Source of the DNA: Pseudomonas sp.
GTDB taxonomy: Bacteria; Pseudomonadota; Gammaproteobacteria; Pseudomonadales; Pseudomonadaceae
Assembly (NCBI RefSeq): GCF_017744435.1
Contig: NZ_JAGIBG010000010.1
Coordinates: 51,613 to 115,612 of the forward strand
Length of the DNA: 64,000 nt
Direction of reading: 5' to 3'
The position numbers were made by a program, and so were the translations under genes. This document shows, in pieces, positions 19,497 through 28,308 of the stretch. The notes below the pieces were generated by a model. The model made no database searches and was not told the DNA's origin. It was given only the letters and a program-made list of their open reading frames with translations. Numbering within the stretch: position 1 is the stretch's first letter; each line of letters begins with the position of its first letter.

Positions 19497-20201
19497 GTGA
19501 TCAGCTCATCGACCGTCGTCACCTCCGTGGTGGAAAAACTGCGCCAGGCCCTGGCCCGCGGCCAATGGCGCTCCGGCGACATGTTGCCCGGCCAGCGCGA
19601 ACTGGCCGAACAGCTCGGCATCAGCCGCCCCAGTTTGCGCGAAGCAGTGACCGTGCTGGAAACCCTCGGCCTGGTGCGCTCGCTGCCGGGCAAGGGTGTG
19701 CTGGTGCTGGATGCCGAGGCCGCAACCCAGGACCCGGCCAGCGAAAGCGCCGCAGCGGCCAGCCTGGCCGACGTGCTGGAGCTGCGCTACACCCTCGAAC
19801 CGTTCATCGTCGGCCTGGTCGCGCAATCGGCCAACAACCAGGACATCGGCCAGCTGCGCCTGACCCTGATGGACATGCGCGAAGCCTTGGAAGCCGATGA
19901 CAGCGAAGCTGGGGTCAAGGCCTACATCGCCTTCCACGAGGCGCTGTTCGCACTGACCACCAACCCGATCTTCCAGAGCGTGGTGCAGCAGACCGGCAAC
20001 GCCCTCAAGCAGAGCGCCAGCATGCTGCGCAACTCGCCCGAGCACCTGGCCGCGCGGCTCAAGGAAAACGAAGCCGTGGTGCGCGCCATTCGCGAGCGCA
20101 ACAGTGCCCAGGCCAGCGCCCAGATGCGCCAGCACATCCTTGCCGAAGGCCAGCGCATGGGCATTCAACTCAACATCCCGGACGACCAGCCCGGCCAATG
20201 A
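19497..20201 (+). CDS. FadR-family (GntR) transcriptional regulator
   Basis: The 234-residue protein has an N-terminal GntR winged helix (VVEKLRQALARGQWRSGDML, LGISRPSLREAVTVLETLGL) and an all-helical FCD effector domain with its metal-binding region (FHEALFALTTNP). The start codon is GTG with an AGGAG site. Position after the transporter and the FadR-type candidate site upstream of that gene suggest it controls the transporter; the ligand is unknown. Confidence 0.92.
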   Translation: MISSSTVVTSVVEKLRQALARGQWRSGDMLPGQRELAEQLGISRPSLREAVTVLETLGLVRSLPGKGVLVLDAEAATQDPASESAAAASLADVLELRYTLEPFIVGLVAQSANNQDIGQLRLTLMDMREALEADDSEAGVKAYIAFHEALFALTTNPIFQSVVQQTGNALKQSASMLRNSPEHLAARLKENEAVVRAIRERNSAQASAQMRQHILAEGQRMGIQLNIPDDQPGQ

Positions 20202-20217
20202 CCCCAGGAGAGCGACC

Positions 20218-20898
20218 ATGACCGCCTGCGCCCAAGCCGCCCCCCGCCTGCCTGCCCTGCTCGCCGCCGGCGAGACCCGCCTGTCGGCCGAGCAGATCTA
20301 CCCGCGCCTGTTCGACGCAATCCTCGAACAGCGCCTGCCACCTGGCAGCCTGTTGCCCGAACAGGCCCTGGGCAATGCCTTCGGGGTCAGCCGCACCGTG
20401 ATCCGCCGGGTGCTCGGGCGCCTGTCGGATCAGCAAGTGGTGGTGCAGCGTCCCAGCCACACCGCGCACCTGGCCGCCCCCGATCCCGAGCAGGCGCGTC
20501 AGGTGCTCAGCGCCCGGCGCCTGGCCGAGACCACCCTGATCAGCCTGGCCGCCCAGCGTGCCCGGCCAGCGCACGTTCGCCAGCTGCGCCAACTGGTCGA
20601 CCGCGAGCGCCAGCACCACGAGCGCGGCGAGCGCTGCGCCGCCATCCGCCTGGGTGGCGAATTTCACCTCAAGCTCGCCCAGGTCGCGGCCAATGAGCCG
20701 CTGGCGCGGTTTCTCAATGGCCTGGTGCCGATGACCTCGTTGATCATCGCCCGTTATGAGTCGCCTTGCTGTGATCACTGCGCCTGGGAGGAACATGCCG
20801 CGATCATCGATGCAGTGGAAGCCGGTGATGCGGCGGCGGCGCTGGCGTTGATGCATGAGCACCTCGACCGCCTCGAAGACAAGCTCAACCTCGATTGA
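20218..20898 (+). CDS. GntR-family regulator with FCD domain
   Basis: This second GntR-type regulator (226 residues from MTACAQAAPR) has a winged helix (AEQIYPRLFDAILEQRLPPG, FGVSRTVIRRVLGRLSDQQV) and an FCD domain with the metal-ligand pattern GEFHLKLAQ and WEEHAAI. It begins 16 bases after the FadR-type gene with a CAGGAG site, so the two are co-transcribed. Two tandem FCD regulators behind one transporter is uncommon; the second may act on a gene elsewhere. Confidence 0.9.
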   Translation: MTACAQAAPRLPALLAAGETRLSAEQIYPRLFDAILEQRLPPGSLLPEQALGNAFGVSRTVIRRVLGRLSDQQVVVQRPSHTAHLAAPDPEQARQVLSARRLAETTLISLAAQRARPAHVRQLRQLVDRERQHHERGERCAAIRLGGEFHLKLAQVAANEPLARFLNGLVPMTSLIIARYESPCCDHCAWEEHAAIIDAVEAGDAAAALALMHEHLDRLEDKLNLD

Positions 20899-20899
20899 G

Positions 20900-20923
20900 C
20901 CGGGGCCGCCGTGCGGCCCCCGG
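20900..20923 (+). terminator. GC-rich hairpin after the second GntR gene
   Basis: ccggggccgc (20900-20909) pairs with gcggcccccgg (20913-20923) with one bulge, immediately after the stop codon. It lacks a T-run. Confidence 0.5.
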
Positions 20924-20979
20924 ACCGTGACCCTATACTCGGATAACCACCCAGCCTCTATCCCCCGGGAGGCCGCCGA

Positions 20980-22044
20980 GTGAGCCCACGCCTGTTGATC
21001 ATGCTGTGCCTCTTGCTGGCCATCGCCGGCTGCGCCGGCAGACGCCCGCCTGCCCCGCCCCCGCCGGCGGTGCTCGACCCTGCCGCCTGGCAGCGTATCG
21101 ACCAGGAGCTGATCGAGGCTTCGGTCGGCGCCGCTGGCTCCGCCAACGACTATGCGCGGCGCTCGATGCGAGTGTGGAAGGAGCAGGTGCAGCAACGCAC
21201 CGAAAAAGACTTCATCCCCTGGTTCACCGGCTACTGGACCCAGCAGTGGCTGACCATGAAGGTGGCCTGGTACAAGCTCGACAGCGGCGAGGGCCGCGAG
21301 CCTGCGGAAAAGCGCCTGGCACTGTACCTGCAGGAGCAGTACCACCAACGGGTCATCGAACCGGTGGCCGAACAGATCAACCCCGAGGGCATCCGCGACC
21401 GTGCCTGCGAGCTGTATATACAGTTGTTCGGCCAGCAACTGCCCGCCATCATCCAGCGCTACAATGCCGCCCCAGAGCAAATCAGCCAACGCCTGAACCG
21501 CATCCCGGCCATCCACCTGGGGCCACCGCCCGCCCGCAACGCCTCGCTTTATGAGTTATTGCGGGCGAAGTCGCTGGAACAGCAGCCGGCCTGGCTGGCA
21601 TTGCGCGACCATTTGCACAAGCAGGCCGCCAAAGGCCCCGGGAAAACTGACGCGGGCTTGTCGTCCGTGGCGACGGATGCCAGCGAAAAAATCGGCGCCA
21701 CGCTGGCCCCGCGCGGCATCGCCAGCGCCGTGGCAAGCGCCGTGGGCAAGGTGGCCGGGGCGATGATTTCGATTGTCTCGACCGGCTACGGCATCATGGC
21801 CCACAACCGTGACCAGCCGCAGATGATCGAGCAGTTGCGGGTGATCCTGAATGTCGCGCTCAACCAGGAATGGCAGGAGCTGATGGAGAACCGCCAGAGC
21901 GGCGCCCTGGCGGGGGTGTATTACCTGTCAGGGCAGGTCGAAGACAGCCTGCTGGCGACCCTGCCCCAGCCCTCGATGGAACAGCAGACCGAACAGCGCC
22001 AGCCACCCGCAAGACAGGAGCCTCTTCTGATTCGCTTGCCGTAG
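20980..22044 (+). CDS. Putative lipoprotein of unknown function
   Basis: The 354-residue product begins with GTG after a GGGAGG site. It has a lipoprotein signal peptide with lipobox AIAGC (Cys about 18) followed by a proline-rich linker (PPAPPPPA). The body is mainly helical, with a glycine/alanine-rich hydrophobic stretch near residues 245-275 (IASAVASAVGKVAGAMISIV) that could touch the membrane. I do not recognise a named domain. It converges on the PACE transporter gene with 15 bases between stops. Confidence 0.8.
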   Translation: MSPRLLIMLCLLLAIAGCAGRRPPAPPPPAVLDPAAWQRIDQELIEASVGAAGSANDYARRSMRVWKEQVQQRTEKDFIPWFTGYWTQQWLTMKVAWYKLDSGEGREPAEKRLALYLQEQYHQRVIEPVAEQINPEGIRDRACELYIQLFGQQLPAIIQRYNAAPEQISQRLNRIPAIHLGPPPARNASLYELLRAKSLEQQPAWLALRDHLHKQAAKGPGKTDAGLSSVATDASEKIGATLAPRGIASAVASAVGKVAGAMISIVSTGYGIMAHNRDQPQMIEQLRVILNVALNQEWQELMENRQSGALAGVYYLSGQVEDSLLATLPQPSMEQQTEQRQPPARQEPLLIRLP

Positions 22045-22059
22045 GCTCCTGTTCCGGCC

Positions 22060-22488
22060 TCAGGCAGTGGCCATCGCCGAAGTCGGCAAGCCAAAGATCC
22101 GGTCGAACGCCCAGTTGTAGGCGAAGGTGTAGCACGGGATCAGAACGATGAACGCCAGGTCCACCAGAAACGCCTCCAGCAGGCTCATGTCCAGCCACCA
22201 GGCTATCAGCGGAATCAGGTACACCACCAAGGTCAGCTGAAAACCGACGGCATGCGCCACCCGCCGCGCCACGCTGCGCCCACGCTTGGTCTGGCGGCTC
22301 TCCCAGTACTCGAACAGGCTGTTGTAGATCAGGTTCCAGAGCATGGCGATGGTGGTGATCATCACCGCCAGCGGCCCGGTGTGCGAAGCCTGGGTGTCCG
22401 ACAGGTAGGCCAGCCCCAGCGTCGACATGCACAGGCCGATCAGTTCATAGAAGGTCACGTAGACCAGTTTGCGTTTGACGCCCTGCAC
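22060..22488 (-). CDS. PACE-family multidrug efflux transporter
   Basis: The 142-residue protein has four membrane helices arranged as two repeats of the bacterial transmembrane pair domain, the hallmark of AceI-like PACE pumps that export chlorhexidine and similar biocides. Conserved features include the acidic residue in the first helix (VTFYELIGL) and the WNLIYNSLFEYWE and YNWAFDRIFG motifs. It is divergently transcribed from a LysR-type gene, the common PACE arrangement, so that regulator probably controls it. The physiological substrate is unknown. Confidence 0.92.
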   Translation of the reverse strand: MQGVKRKLVYVTFYELIGLCMSTLGLAYLSDTQASHTGPLAVMITTIAMLWNLIYNSLFEYWESRQTKRGRSVARRVAHAVGFQLTLVVYLIPLIAWWLDMSLLEAFLVDLAFIVLIPCYTFAYNWAFDRIFGLPTSAMATA

Positions 22489-22551
22489 GGGTTACCTCAT
22501 GTGTAGAAATGCGATGAGGCGCAAGGATGATTCAATCCGCTTGACAGAAAA

Positions 22552-22574
22552 AGTCAGCAGCTTTCAGATTGACT
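22552..22574. promoter_or_regulatory. Candidate LysR-type binding site in the PACE/LysR intergenic region
   Basis: AGTCA (22552-22556) and TGACT (22570-22574) form an inverted repeat with 13 bases between, inside the 100-base divergent promoter region. This fits a LysR-type recognition site by position; the sequence match alone is weak. Confidence 0.35.
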
Positions 22575-22588
22575 GACAGGAGGCTGCC

Positions 22589-23467
22589 ATGAACTTTTCC
22601 AGCGACAACATCCAGCTGTTTCTCGCCGTGCTCGACCGCGGTTCGTTTTCCGCCGCAGCACGCGCCCTGCAACGCGTGCCTTCGGCGGTGAGCATGGCCA
22701 TCGGCAACCTTGAAGCCGAACTGGGCTACACCTTGTTCGAGCGCGGCCCACGCGAGGTTCGCGCCACCGCTCAGGCCCTGGCACTGGAGCCCCATGCGCG
22801 GCTGATCGCCGAACAGCTGGGCCTGCTGCAGGTGCACGCGCTGGAGCTTTCCCAAGGACTGGAAAGCAGCCTGACCCTTGCCGTGGTCCCGGATATCGAC
22901 CATCGCCCGCTGCTGGCGGCCATTGCCAGCCTCGGTGCACGCTACCCGCTGCTCGACATCCAACTGCTCAGCGCCCCACAGGAAGAAGCCCTGCACCTGC
23001 TCGACAGTGGCCGCGCCGACCTGTGCCTGGCCTTTGCCGGCCTGCAGGTCGATGCCCGGCGCAGTTTCCAGCACATCGGCATGGAGTCGCTGGTGGCCAC
23101 CTTGGCGCCGGCCCACCCGGCCCTGCGCGAGGGCCGGATCCACTACCTCGAAGACCTGGTCAATGTGCGCCAGATCCTGGTCCGCAGCCGTGACCTGCCA
23201 CTGCTCGACCCACGCCCGCTGATCGGCGCCACGCACTGGTCCACCGACAGCTTCGACCTGGCCCTGCAGATGGTCGAAGCCGGCCTTGGCTGGGGCGACC
23301 TGCCACTGGCCCGGGTGGCGCCACTGGTCGATGCCGGGCGCCTGGTGCGCCTGCAGTTTCGCAACACCCGCAACGAACTTCAGCTGCCGATCCATGCGTT
23401 CTGGCGCAAGCAGCAGCCCCTGCGCCAGGGCGCACGCCTGCTGATCGACCTGTTGGCCACTGGCTAG
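22589..23467 (+). CDS. LysR-family regulator, divergent from the PACE gene
   Basis: The 292-residue protein has an N-terminal LysR helix-turn-helix (NIQLFLAVLDRGSFSAAARA, VPSAVSMAIGNLEAELG) and a periplasmic-binding-like effector domain. A GGAGG ribosome site lies just before ATG. It faces the PACE efflux gene across 100 bases and probably regulates it; the inducer cannot be read from the sequence. Confidence 0.93.
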   Translation: MNFSSDNIQLFLAVLDRGSFSAAARALQRVPSAVSMAIGNLEAELGYTLFERGPREVRATAQALALEPHARLIAEQLGLLQVHALELSQGLESSLTLAVVPDIDHRPLLAAIASLGARYPLLDIQLLSAPQEEALHLLDSGRADLCLAFAGLQVDARRSFQHIGMESLVATLAPAHPALREGRIHYLEDLVNVRQILVRSRDLPLLDPRPLIGATHWSTDSFDLALQMVEAGLGWGDLPLARVAPLVDAGRLVRLQFRNTRNELQLPIHAFWRKQQPLRQGARLLIDLLATG

Positions 23468-23611
23468 CTCACCGTCCGTCGACCGGGACAGCAAAAAAAT
23501 AGGTAAGTGTTTCAACCTTTTACCGGCCAAGCCGATATGCCAGGAGACAGGCCCCGCCATCGCGCCACAAGCGCGCGGCGCCCTCCCCTCCATGGCTCAA
23601 GGTCTCGAAAC

Positions 23612-25498
23612 ATGAACCTGAAATTTCGCCACAAGATCCTCCTCAGCGCCTGCGGTGTCGTGGTGCTGGCCTTTGCGCTGTTCACGCTCTACAACGATTA
23701 TCTGCAACGCAACACCCTTCGCCAGAACATCGAATCTTCCGTGCAGCAGGCCGGCGCGCTGACTGCCAGCAGCGTGCAGAACTGGATGAGCGGGCGCATT
23801 CTGGTGCTGGAAAACCTGGCGCAGGACATTGCCGAACAAGGGGCAGGAGAGACCCTGGGCGGGCTGATCGAGCAGCCTTCCTACACGCGAAATTTCCTTT
23901 TCACTTACCTGGGCCAGGCCAACGGCGTGTTTACCCAGCGCCCTGACACGCAGATGCCGGCCGGCTACGACCCCCGTCAGCGGCCGTGGTACTCCAGTGC
24001 GGCCAGCGCCGGCCAGACCGTGCTCACCGCACCGTACCAGGGCGCCGTCGGTGGCCTGATGGTGACCATCGCGGTACCGGTGAAAAGCAAGCGCAACGGC
24101 GAGCTGATCGGCGTGGTAGGTGGCGACCTGACCCTCGACACCCTGGTCGAGATCATCAACTCGGTCGACTTCGGCGGCATCGGCCACGCCTTCCTCGCCG
24201 ACAGCAGTGGCCAGGTGATCGTCAGCCCGGACAAGGACCAGCTGATGAAGAACCTCAAGGACATCTACCCGGGCAGCGGCCTGCGCGTGACTGCCGGCAT
24301 GCAGGACGTCACCCTCAACGGCGAGGAACGGCTGATCTCGTTCGCCCCGGTCGCCGGCCTGCCATCGGCGCAGTGGTACATCGGCCTGTCGATCGACAAG
24401 GACAAGGCCTACGCCGCCATCAGCCAGTTCCGCACCTCGGCGATCATCGCCATGCTCATCGCGGTGGTCGCCATCGCCGTGCTGCTGGGCCTGCTGATCC
24501 CGGTGCTGATGCGCCCGCTGACCACCATGGGCCGCGCCATGCGCGACATCGCCGAAGGTGAAGGCGACCTGACCCGCCGCCTCGACGTGCAGCACAAGGA
24601 CGAGTTCGGCGAACTGGCCAGCTCGTTCAACCGCTTCGTCGAGCGTATCCACACCTCGATCAGCGAAGTGTCCTCGGCTACCCGCCTGGTGCACGACCTT
24701 TCGGAGAAAGTGGTCAACGCCTCCAACGCCTCGATCATCGGCTCCGAAGAACAGAGCATGCGCACCAACAGCGTGGCCGCGGCGATCAACCAGCTGGGCG
24801 CCGCGACTCAGGAGATTGCCCGTAATGCGGCCGACGCCTCGCAACACGCCAGCGGCGCCAGTGACCAGGCCCATGGCGGCCGTGAAGTGGTCGAGCAGGC
24901 GATCAATGCCATGACCGCGCTGTCGCAGCGTATCAGCGAGTCGTGCGAACAGATCGAAACCCTCAATGCCAGCACCGACGAGATCGGCAAGATCCTCGAC
25001 GTGATCAAGGGCATTTCCCAGCAGACCAACCTGCTGGCGCTCAACGCCGCCATCGAGGCCGCCCGTGCTGGTGAGGCCGGGCGCGGCTTTGCCGTGGTTG
25101 CCGACGAAGTACGCAACCTGGCACACCGCACCCAGGAATCGGCCGAAGAAATCCACCGCATGATCACCAGCCTGCAAGTAGGCTCGCGCGAGGCGGTGCA
25201 CACCATGAACACCAGCCAGGTATCGAGCGAACAGACCGTGCAGGTGGCCAACCAGGCCGGCGAGCGCCTGGCCAGCGTGACCCAGCGCATCGGTGAAATC
25301 GACGGCATGAACCAGTCGGTGGCCACGGCGACCGAGGAACAGACGGCGGTGGTCGAGAGCCTGAACCTGGACATCACCCAGATCAACGCGCTGAACCAGC
25401 AAGGGGTGGAGAACCTCAACCAGACCCTGCAGCATTGCGATGCCCTGGCGCAGCAGGCCGGGCGCCTGAAGCAGCTGGTGGGCAGCTTCCGCATCTGA
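23612..25498 (+). CDS. Methyl-accepting chemotaxis protein with dCache_1 sensor
   Basis: This 628-residue transducer has a membrane helix at about 8-27, a periplasmic dCache domain (about 35-275), a second membrane helix (about 280-305), a HAMP domain and a cytoplasmic signalling hairpin with the highly conserved tip [20 protein letters not shown]. The sensor shows Y119, R124, W126, Y127 and D172, the pattern I recall for amino-acid-binding dCache receptors such as PctA, so amino acids are likely ligands. The Asp that usually follows the PYx element is Gly144 here (PYQG). There is no CheB/R-docking pentapeptide at the C-terminus. It is a solitary gene with a terminator. Confidence 0.93.
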   Translation: MNLKFRHKILLSACGVVVLAFALFTLYNDYLQRNTLRQNIESSVQQAGALTASSVQNWMSGRILVLENLAQDIAEQGAGETLGGLIEQPSYTRNFLFTYLGQANGVFTQRPDTQMPAGYDPRQRPWYSSAASAGQTVLTAPYQGAVGGLMVTIAVPVKSKRNGELIGVVGGDLTLDTLVEIINSVDFGGIGHAFLADSSGQVIVSPDKDQLMKNLKDIYPGSGLRVTAGMQDVTLNGEERLISFAPVAGLPSAQWYIGLSIDKDKAYAAISQFRTSAIIAMLIAVVAIAVLLGLLIPVLMRPLTTMGRAMRDIAEGEGDLTRRLDVQHKDEFGELASSFNRFVERIHTSISEVSSATRLVHDLSEKVVNASNASIIGSEEQSMRTNSVAAAINQLGAATQEIARNAADASQHASGASDQAHGGREVVEQAINAMTALSQRISESCEQIETLNASTDEIGKILDVIKGISQQTNLLALNAAIEAARAGEAGRGFAVVADEVRNLAHRTQESAEEIHRMITSLQVGSREAVHTMNTSQVSSEQTVQVANQAGERLASVTQRIGEIDGMNQSVATATEEQTAVVESLNLDITQINALNQQGVENLNQTLQHCDALAQQAGRLKQLVGSFRI

Positions 25499-25506
25499 TG
25501 CAGCGC

Positions 25507-25532
25507 CCCTCGTCGGCGCTCGCCGACGAGGG
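25507..25532. terminator. Terminator between the chemoreceptor and YkvI-like genes
   Basis: ccctcgtcggcg and cgccgacgaggg form a 12-bp perfect palindrome between two convergent genes. Confidence 0.7.
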
Positions 25533-25541
25533 GGTTGCGCG

Positions 25542-26606
25542 CTAGGCGACCACCGCCTGGCCACTCCTGCCCCGCCGCACCCAGGCCAGCAACACCGCCG
25601 CCATCAGCACGAAGCCCAGATAGCCGAACAGCGGATACACCTCGCCCACCAGGCTGATGAACCCCACCAGGCTGCAAACGAACGCCGCCACCCCGGTGAC
25701 CACCGAACCCCAGCGGAACTTCGCCGTGCCCGCTGGCAACAGCCGCGACAGGAACGAGAACAAGGTGCCCACCGCCGTGTTGACGATCATGCCGAAGATG
25801 ATCAGGCACATCACCCCACCCAGCAGCGGCGACACTTCGTTGGCAATCGACAGCATCGGCATGGGCAAGTCGGCCACGCTGTCCAGGCGCGACAACAGCC
25901 CGCTACTCATCACCAGCATCAGCAAGCCCAGCGCAGCGCCCCCGAGCAGGCCGCCCCATACTGCGGCCTTCTCGCCCTTGGCCGAGCCGCCGAGGATCGC
26001 CAGGATCGGTGCACCGGCAACGATGTTGTAGGACACGTACAGAAACGCCCCGAGCAACCAGTGCCGGGTGCCCGCCTGTTGCTGGCTGGCCAGCTGGTCG
26101 AGCGCGGCAAGGCTCTGCCCCCGGGTGAACACCGCGTACAAGGCAATCGCCGACGCCACCAGGATCAGCAACGGGGTAATGGCACCAATGGCGACGATGA
26201 CCTTGCGCACGTCCAGGCACACGATCGCCACCACCAGCAGCGTCACCAGCACGCTGCCGGTCAGTGCCGGAATGCCGAACTGCTGCTCCAGCAATGCACC
26301 ACCACCGGCCAGCATGACCACGGTCACGGCGAACATGAAGAAGGTGATCAGCCAATCGACGAACAAGCCCAGATGGCGCCCGCAGATGGCCTGGATCACA
26401 TCCTTGTGCGAGGTGGCGCGCTGGCGGTTGCCCAACCCGGCCAGGGCCATGCCGAGGAAGGTGAACAGCGCCGCGCTGACCAGGGCGCCCAACAGCCCCC
26501 AGAGGCCGAAATCGACGAAGAACAACAGCAGTTCCCGCCCGGACGCAAAGCCCGCCCCCACGATCACGCCGACGAAGGCCCCGGCGATCTTCAGTTGCTC
26601 TTGCAT
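25542..26606 (-). CDS. YkvI-like membrane transporter (APC/LeuT fold)
   Basis: The 354-residue polytopic protein has about ten membrane helices. It belongs to the YkvI-like group of amino-acid-transporter-fold proteins: the first helix carries GAFVGVIVGAGFASGREL, including the broken-helix glycines typical of LeuT-fold carriers. It is transcribed after the DauA-like and RidA genes, which suggests it moves the amino acid they catabolise. A repeated Hfq/Crc CA motif lies just before its ribosome site. The substrate is unknown. Confidence 0.85.
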   Translation of the reverse strand: MQEQLKIAGAFVGVIVGAGFASGRELLLFFVDFGLWGLLGALVSAALFTFLGMALAGLGNRQRATSHKDVIQAICGRHLGLFVDWLITFFMFAVTVVMLAGGGALLEQQFGIPALTGSVLVTLLVVAIVCLDVRKVIVAIGAITPLLILVASAIALYAVFTRGQSLAALDQLASQQQAGTRHWLLGAFLYVSYNIVAGAPILAILGGSAKGEKAAVWGGLLGGAALGLLMLVMSSGLLSRLDSVADLPMPMLSIANEVSPLLGGVMCLIIFGMIVNTAVGTLFSFLSRLLPAGTAKFRWGSVVTGVAAFVCSLVGFISLVGEVYPLFGYLGFVLMAAVLLAWVRRGRSGQAVVA

Positions 26607-26618
26607 GTGAACCTCTGG

Positions 26619-26630
26619 TTATTGTTGTTG
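26619..26630 (-). promoter_or_regulatory. Candidate Hfq/Crc CA motif before the YkvI-like gene
   Basis: The minus strand reads CAACAACAATAA, containing two overlapping AAnAAnAA matches, directly upstream of the AGAGG ribosome site and ATG. This is the usual place for Crc-dependent translational repression. Confidence 0.6.
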
Positions 26631-26666
26631 TGGCCCCACAGGGCTTGCCCGCGAACCGCGGCTGGC

Positions 26667-27044
26667 TCAGCCTTCGCCGACGAATGCCTGCACTTCGATC
26701 TCCACATCCACCCCCAGCGCCAACGCCGACGCCACGGTCGAACGCACCGGCAGTGCGGCGCCGAAGAACGCCTTGTAGACCTCGTTGAAACCGGCGAAGT
26801 GGTCCATCGACGACAGCCACACCGTCACCTTGACCACCTGGTCGAAGCGCGCCCCACAGGCCTCCAGGCTCTCGGCGATGCGCTCGCAGGCGGCGCGGGT
26901 CTGGGTCTGGATATCACCGCGTACCACCTCGCCAGTGCTGCTCATCGGCACCTGGCCAGACAGGAACAGAAAACCGCCGGCCTTCACCGCACGGGAAAAC
27001 GGGAACGGCAGGCTGCTGGGGAAACGCTGGATCTGATTGCTCAT
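26667..27044 (-). CDS. RidA-family imine/enamine deaminase
   Basis: RidA proteins hydrolyse reactive 2-imino or enamino acids to keto acids and ammonia. The 125-residue product has the trimeric YjgF fold pattern: FSRAVKAGGFLFLSGQVP at the start, QTRAACERIAESLEACG in the middle, and the signature PVRSTVASALALGVDVEIEV with the substrate-binding arginine. An AAGGAG-type site precedes the ATG. It follows the DauA-like dehydrogenase, whose imino-acid product would be its substrate. Confidence 0.93.
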   Translation of the reverse strand: MSNQIQRFPSSLPFPFSRAVKAGGFLFLSGQVPMSSTGEVVRGDIQTQTRAACERIAESLEACGARFDQVVKVTVWLSSMDHFAGFNEVYKAFFGAALPVRSTVASALALGVDVEIEVQAFVGEG

Positions 27045-27062
27045 GACAAACTCCTTTCAGGG

Positions 27063-28193
27063 TTACTGGAAACGTGCCGGGGACAGGCGCTCGGGCGCCA
27101 CCCCCTGGGCGGTCAGGCTCGGGCACAACGCTTGCCCGAGCAGCAAGTCGGCGGCCAGGCGCGAAGCACCGGCCGCCGACTGGATACCATAGCCACCTTG
27201 CGCCGCCAGCCAGAAGAACGCCGGCATCTGCGGGTCGAAGCCAATCACCAGGTCGCCGTCGGCGACGAACGAACGCAAGCCCGCCCAGGTATGGCTGGGG
27301 CGGCGGATGGACAGCGACGTCATGGCCTCGATGTTATAGATGCCCAAGGCGATATCGAGCTCCTCGGGCGCGGCATCCTGGGGCTCGACCGGGTCGGCAT
27401 TGGCCGGTGAGCCCAGCAGCTGGCCGGCGTCAGGCTTGAAGTAGAAGCTCTCGTCGACACCGATTACCGCAGGCCAATGGGCAAAGTCCTGATCGCCCGG
27501 GCCGGGGAAGGTGAACGCGCTGCGCCGGCACGGCTGCAGGCCGACGCGCGCTACGCCACACTGCTCGGCCACCCGGTCAGCCCAGGCTCCCGCGGCATTG
27601 ACCAGGGTGTGCGCCTGCAACTGGCTGCCGTCGGCCAGCTCCACCTGCCACAGTTCATCGACGTAGCGGGCCCGGAGCAGTTCGGCGTTGCAGCGCAGTT
27701 CGCCACCGGCAGCACGGTAGCCACGCAGGAAGCCCTGGTGCAGGGCGTGCACATCCAGGTCCATGGCGCCCGGCTCATGCACCGCACCGGCCAGGTTGTC
27801 GGCGTTCAGGCTGGGGACCAGCGCCAGCGCCGTGTCGCGGTCGAGCAGGCTGACCGCAGTGCCGTTGGCCAGATTCTGCGCGTGGGTGTGCTCAAGCAGC
27901 TCACGTTGTTCATGGCTGGCGACATACAGGCAGCCACGCGGTTCGAGCAACGGGTGCTCGCAGAAGCCGGCGGGTGGCGCCTCGTAGAAGGCTCGGCTGG
28001 CGCGGGTCAGGGCCTGGATCTGCGGGGTCCCGTAGGCCTCCATGAACATCGCGGCCGAGCGCCCGGTCGAGTGGTAGCCCGGCTGCGCTTCGCGTTCGAG
28101 CAACAGCACGCGGCGCTCACCGGCCAGGCGATAGCCCAGCGAGGCGCCAGCGATGCCGGCGCCGATGATCAGGGTGTCGTAGATCTGGGTCAT
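27063..28193 (-). CDS. FAD-dependent D-amino-acid dehydrogenase, DauA-like
   Basis: This flavoenzyme of the DAO family oxidises a D-amino acid to an imino acid. The 376-residue protein starts at MTQIYDTLII; GAGIAGASLG is the FAD dinucleotide-binding loop. It is strongly similar to P. aeruginosa D-arginine dehydrogenase (REAQPGYHSTGRSAA, AYGTPQIQALTRASRAFY, LLGSPANADPVE). From memory of that enzyme, the carboxylate-binding arginines (PCRRSAF, SIRRPSHTWAG) and the tyrosines are kept. The glutamate that binds the arginine side chain (DauA E87) aligns with PRGCLY, and the active-site histidine aligns with Met49, so D-arginine may not be the substrate. RidA and a YkvI-like transporter follow; an XRE-cupin regulator is divergent. 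Confidence 0.85.
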   Translation of the reverse strand: MTQIYDTLIIGAGIAGASLGYRLAGERRVLLLEREAQPGYHSTGRSAAMFMEAYGTPQIQALTRASRAFYEAPPAGFCEHPLLEPRGCLYVASHEQRELLEHTHAQNLANGTAVSLLDRDTALALVPSLNADNLAGAVHEPGAMDLDVHALHQGFLRGYRAAGGELRCNAELLRARYVDELWQVELADGSQLQAHTLVNAAGAWADRVAEQCGVARVGLQPCRRSAFTFPGPGDQDFAHWPAVIGVDESFYFKPDAGQLLGSPANADPVEPQDAAPEELDIALGIYNIEAMTSLSIRRPSHTWAGLRSFVADGDLVIGFDPQMPAFFWLAAQGGYGIQSAAGASRLAADLLLGQALCPSLTAQGVAPERLSPARFQ

Positions 28194-28221
28194 GCACGCT
28201 CCTGCTGCGCAAATTATCATT

Positions 28222-28248
28222 TATGAGAATTCTAATATATGAGAATTT
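28222..28248. promoter_or_regulatory. Candidate operator between the DauA-like operon and the XRE-cupin gene
   Basis: TATGAGAATT occurs twice (28222 and 28238), 16 bases apart, and aattct/agaatt halves give an inverted repeat across them. The region is conspicuously AT-rich within a divergent promoter, so it probably binds the XRE-cupin regulator. Confidence 0.5.
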
Positions 28249-28308
28249 CGGAACATGCAAGCGCGCGAGTTAAGATGCGCGACCCATGACGTATGCCGAG
28301 AGCCACGA

